Shown piece after piece: positions 62,514-64,000 of a stretch of DNA of 64,000 bases. The translations under genes and the position numbers were made by a program. The notes under the pieces were generated by a model that ran no database searches, was not told the origin of the DNA, and saw only the letters and a program-made list of their open reading frames with translations. The stretch is from Flavobacterium xinjiangense (GTDB lineage: Bacteria; Bacteroidota; Bacteroidia; Flavobacteriales; Flavobacteriaceae), in contig NZ_FRCL01000003.1 of the NCBI RefSeq assembly GCF_900142885.1, positions 141,091 to 205,090 on the forward strand, in the 5' to 3' direction. Positions within the stretch are counted from its first letter, which is position 1. The number at the start of each line of letters is the position of its first letter.

Positions 62514-63875
62514 TTGTACGCAATACTAGACATAGAAACCACAGGAGGACAATTTAACGAAGAAGGAATAACTGAAATCGCCATCTATAAATTTGACGGC
62601 CATGAGGTTGTAGACCAATTTATTAGTTTAGTGAATCCCGAAATTCCAATTCAGCCGTTTGTAGTTAAATTGACTGGAATCAATAATGAAATGCTGCGCT
62701 CCGCTCCCAAATTTTTTGAAGTAGCAAAACGCATTATCGAAATGACTAATGATTGCGTAATTGTAGCACATAATGCTTCTTTTGATTATAGAATTCTTCG
62801 AACTGAATTTAGACGATTAGGCTATAATTTTGAGGCAAGAACACTTTGTACCGTTGAATTGTCAAAAAAATTATTACCGGAGCAACCTTCGCATAGTTTG
62901 GGCAAACTGGTGCGTGCCCTTGGAATCCCAATGGCAGATAGACACAGAGCTAGCGGTGATGCTCTGGCAACAGTGAAATTATTTAAAATTCTTTTGGAGA
63001 AAGATTTAGAAAAAGAAATTGTAAAAGATTTCATTAAGCTAGAAATCGAAAAAGGAATCGCTCCCAAATTATTAGACATTATATCAAATTTACCCGCAAA
63101 AACCGGAACTTACTATATTCATAACGAAAAAGGCAATCTGATTTATATTGGCAAAAGCCTAAACATAAAAAAACGTGTCAACCAGCATTTCACGGGAACT
63201 ACAACTAAATGCAAAAAAATTCAAGCAGAAGTTTTCACGGTAACTTACGATGAAACAGGAAGCGAATTGATTGCTCTATTGAAAGAGAGCGAAGAAATAA
63301 AAATCAATAAGCCTATTCATAACCGAGCGCAAAGGAAGAGTATTTTCCAACTGGCTTTGTATGCGGAAAAAGATGAAAAAGGATATTTGAATCTGAAATT
63401 GCAAAAAGCAGACGGTCGTAAAAAAGAAATCACCTCATTTACTTCGTTGCAAGAAGGAAAAAATACATTGTTTAGAATTACTTCGGCGTATCATTTGTGC
63501 CAAAAATTAACGGGTTTATATGCCTCCAAAACAAACTGTTTTCAATATACTATAAAAGAATGTGATGGAGCTTGTATTGGACAAATTACTCCCGAAGAAT
63601 ACAACACAAGAGTTCAAGGTTTCATTGACAAAAACAGCTTTGACAATCAAAATATGGTATTGGTTGACAAAGGGAGAACCATCAACGAGCGAAGTGCCAT
63701 ATTAATAGAAAACGGAATTTATAAAGGGTATGCATTTTATGATTTGAATTATCAAATTCACAATATTGAAATTCTTAAAAATATTATTATACCAATGCAA
63801 AATAACAGGGATACTAAGAATATTATTCAAGGTCATGTTCGAAAAAGTAAAACATTGAAAATTATCAAGTTTTAA
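62514..63875 (+). CDS. DEDDh exonuclease fused to GIY-YIG nuclease domain
   Basis: 453 residues starting at TTG 62514. No in-frame ATG precedes the conserved YAILDIETTGGQFNEEG, so the TTG start is required to keep the DEDDh motif DIETTG. The exonuclease domain (about 1-170) is DnaQ-like, with VAHNASFDYRIL and HRASGDALAT. A UvrC-type GIY-YIG domain (about 195-280) shows TYYIHNEKGNLIYIGKS, followed by a UvrC/Cho-like C-terminal region. This fusion is known in bacteria and links proofreading-type exonuclease with UvrC-like incision; the role is probably in DNA repair. Confidence 0.9.
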   Translation: MYAILDIETTGGQFNEEGITEIAIYKFDGHEVVDQFISLVNPEIPIQPFVVKLTGINNEMLRSAPKFFEVAKRIIEMTNDCVIVAHNASFDYRILRTEFRRLGYNFEARTLCTVELSKKLLPEQPSHSLGKLVRALGIPMADRHRASGDALATVKLFKILLEKDLEKEIVKDFIKLEIEKGIAPKLLDIISNLPAKTGTYYIHNEKGNLIYIGKSLNIKKRVNQHFTGTTTKCKKIQAEVFTVTYDETGSELIALLKESEEIKINKPIHNRAQRKSIFQLALYAEKDEKGYLNLKLQKADGRKKEITSFTSLQEGKNTLFRITSAYHLCQKLTGLYASKTNCFQYTIKECDGACIGQITPEEYNTRVQGFIDKNSFDNQNMVLVDKGRTINERSAILIENGIYKGYAFYDLNYQIHNIEILKNIIIPMQNNRDTKNIIQGHVRKSKTLKIIKF

Positions 63876-63918
63876 GTTTTATTTTGAAGTCAATTTTAGC
63901 CATTCGTTATAACAAAAC

Positions 63919-64000
63919 ATGAAATACTTAATTACTATAGTTGGCCCTACAGCGATTGGAAAAACTTCTTTGAGCATTGTTTTAGCAGATTATTTCAATT
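63919..64000 (+). CDS. miaA: tRNA dimethylallyltransferase, N-terminal fragment
   Basis: The frame from ATG 63919 runs off the window after 27 codons. MKYLITIVGPTAIGKTSLSI carries the P-loop GPTAIGKT typical of MiaA, which adds a dimethylallyl group to A37 of tRNAs. The fragment is too short for further proof, but the motif and spacing from the start are characteristic. Confidence 0.85.
   Translation, partial: MKYLITIVGPTAIGKTSLSIVLADYFN

Overview
The window is AT-rich Bacteroidota DNA, most likely from a Flavobacterium or a close relative. Supporting signs are promoters with a TAnnTTTG -7 element and an upstream TTG, A-rich leaders without Shine-Dalgarno sites, an arginine pathway built on an N-acyl-ornithine carbamoyltransferase, a bacillithiol-type redox protein, and many short intergenic microrepeats typical of flavobacterial chromosomes. 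No rRNA, tRNA or CRISPR array was seen.

Bases 1-16900 are chromosomal backbone. After the 3' end of an unrecognised gene there is a strong promoter and a possible attenuator leader. A long arginine/proline cluster follows: GNAT acyltransferase, argG, argC, argD, proA, proB, argF', argB, argE and argH. Then come a bacilliredoxin-like gene, clpB, an OsmC protein and a DUF808 membrane protein.

Bases about 17200-45800 look like an integrated mobile island. It opens with a tyrosine recombinase, an unknown protein, a helix-turn-helix protein and a VirE-type primase/helicase. One closely packed defence operon follows (23466-34798): a half-size hsdS, hsdM, a CD-NTase, an E2-like protein, a full hsdS, an HNH-SAVED effector (Cap5), a DUF1016 nuclease, hsdR and a YgjP-like metallopeptidase. 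This is a type I restriction-modification system interleaved with a short type II CBASS system. Next is a pair I do not recognise as a described system: a 1578-residue protein joining an IF-2 N-terminal-like segment, OB/S1-like modules and a Schlafen AlbA_2 domain, and a Ser/Thr kinase with TPR and FHA regions. The island ends with a second helix-turn-helix protein, an odd GC-richer block with inverted repeats, a minus-strand group with phage-like features (DUF5675, small membrane proteins, a Bacteroidota MARQKG family protein) and a nuclease. No relaxase or type IV secretion gene is visible, so a non-conjugative element or phage-satellite-like island fits better than an ICE.

Bases about 45800-48550 carry accessory genes (RES-domain protein, serine hydrolase, ABM-domain protein). 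From 48569 to the end the backbone returns: polyamine genes (agmatine deiminase and N-carbamoylputrescine amidase), M1 peptidase, mutarotase, GNAT, DUF3575, VF530, smpB, Fic, pcm, Gfo/Idh oxidoreductase, 3-hydroxyacyl-CoA dehydrogenase, DUF1015, yggS, a DEDDh/GIY-YIG exonuclease and the start of miaA.
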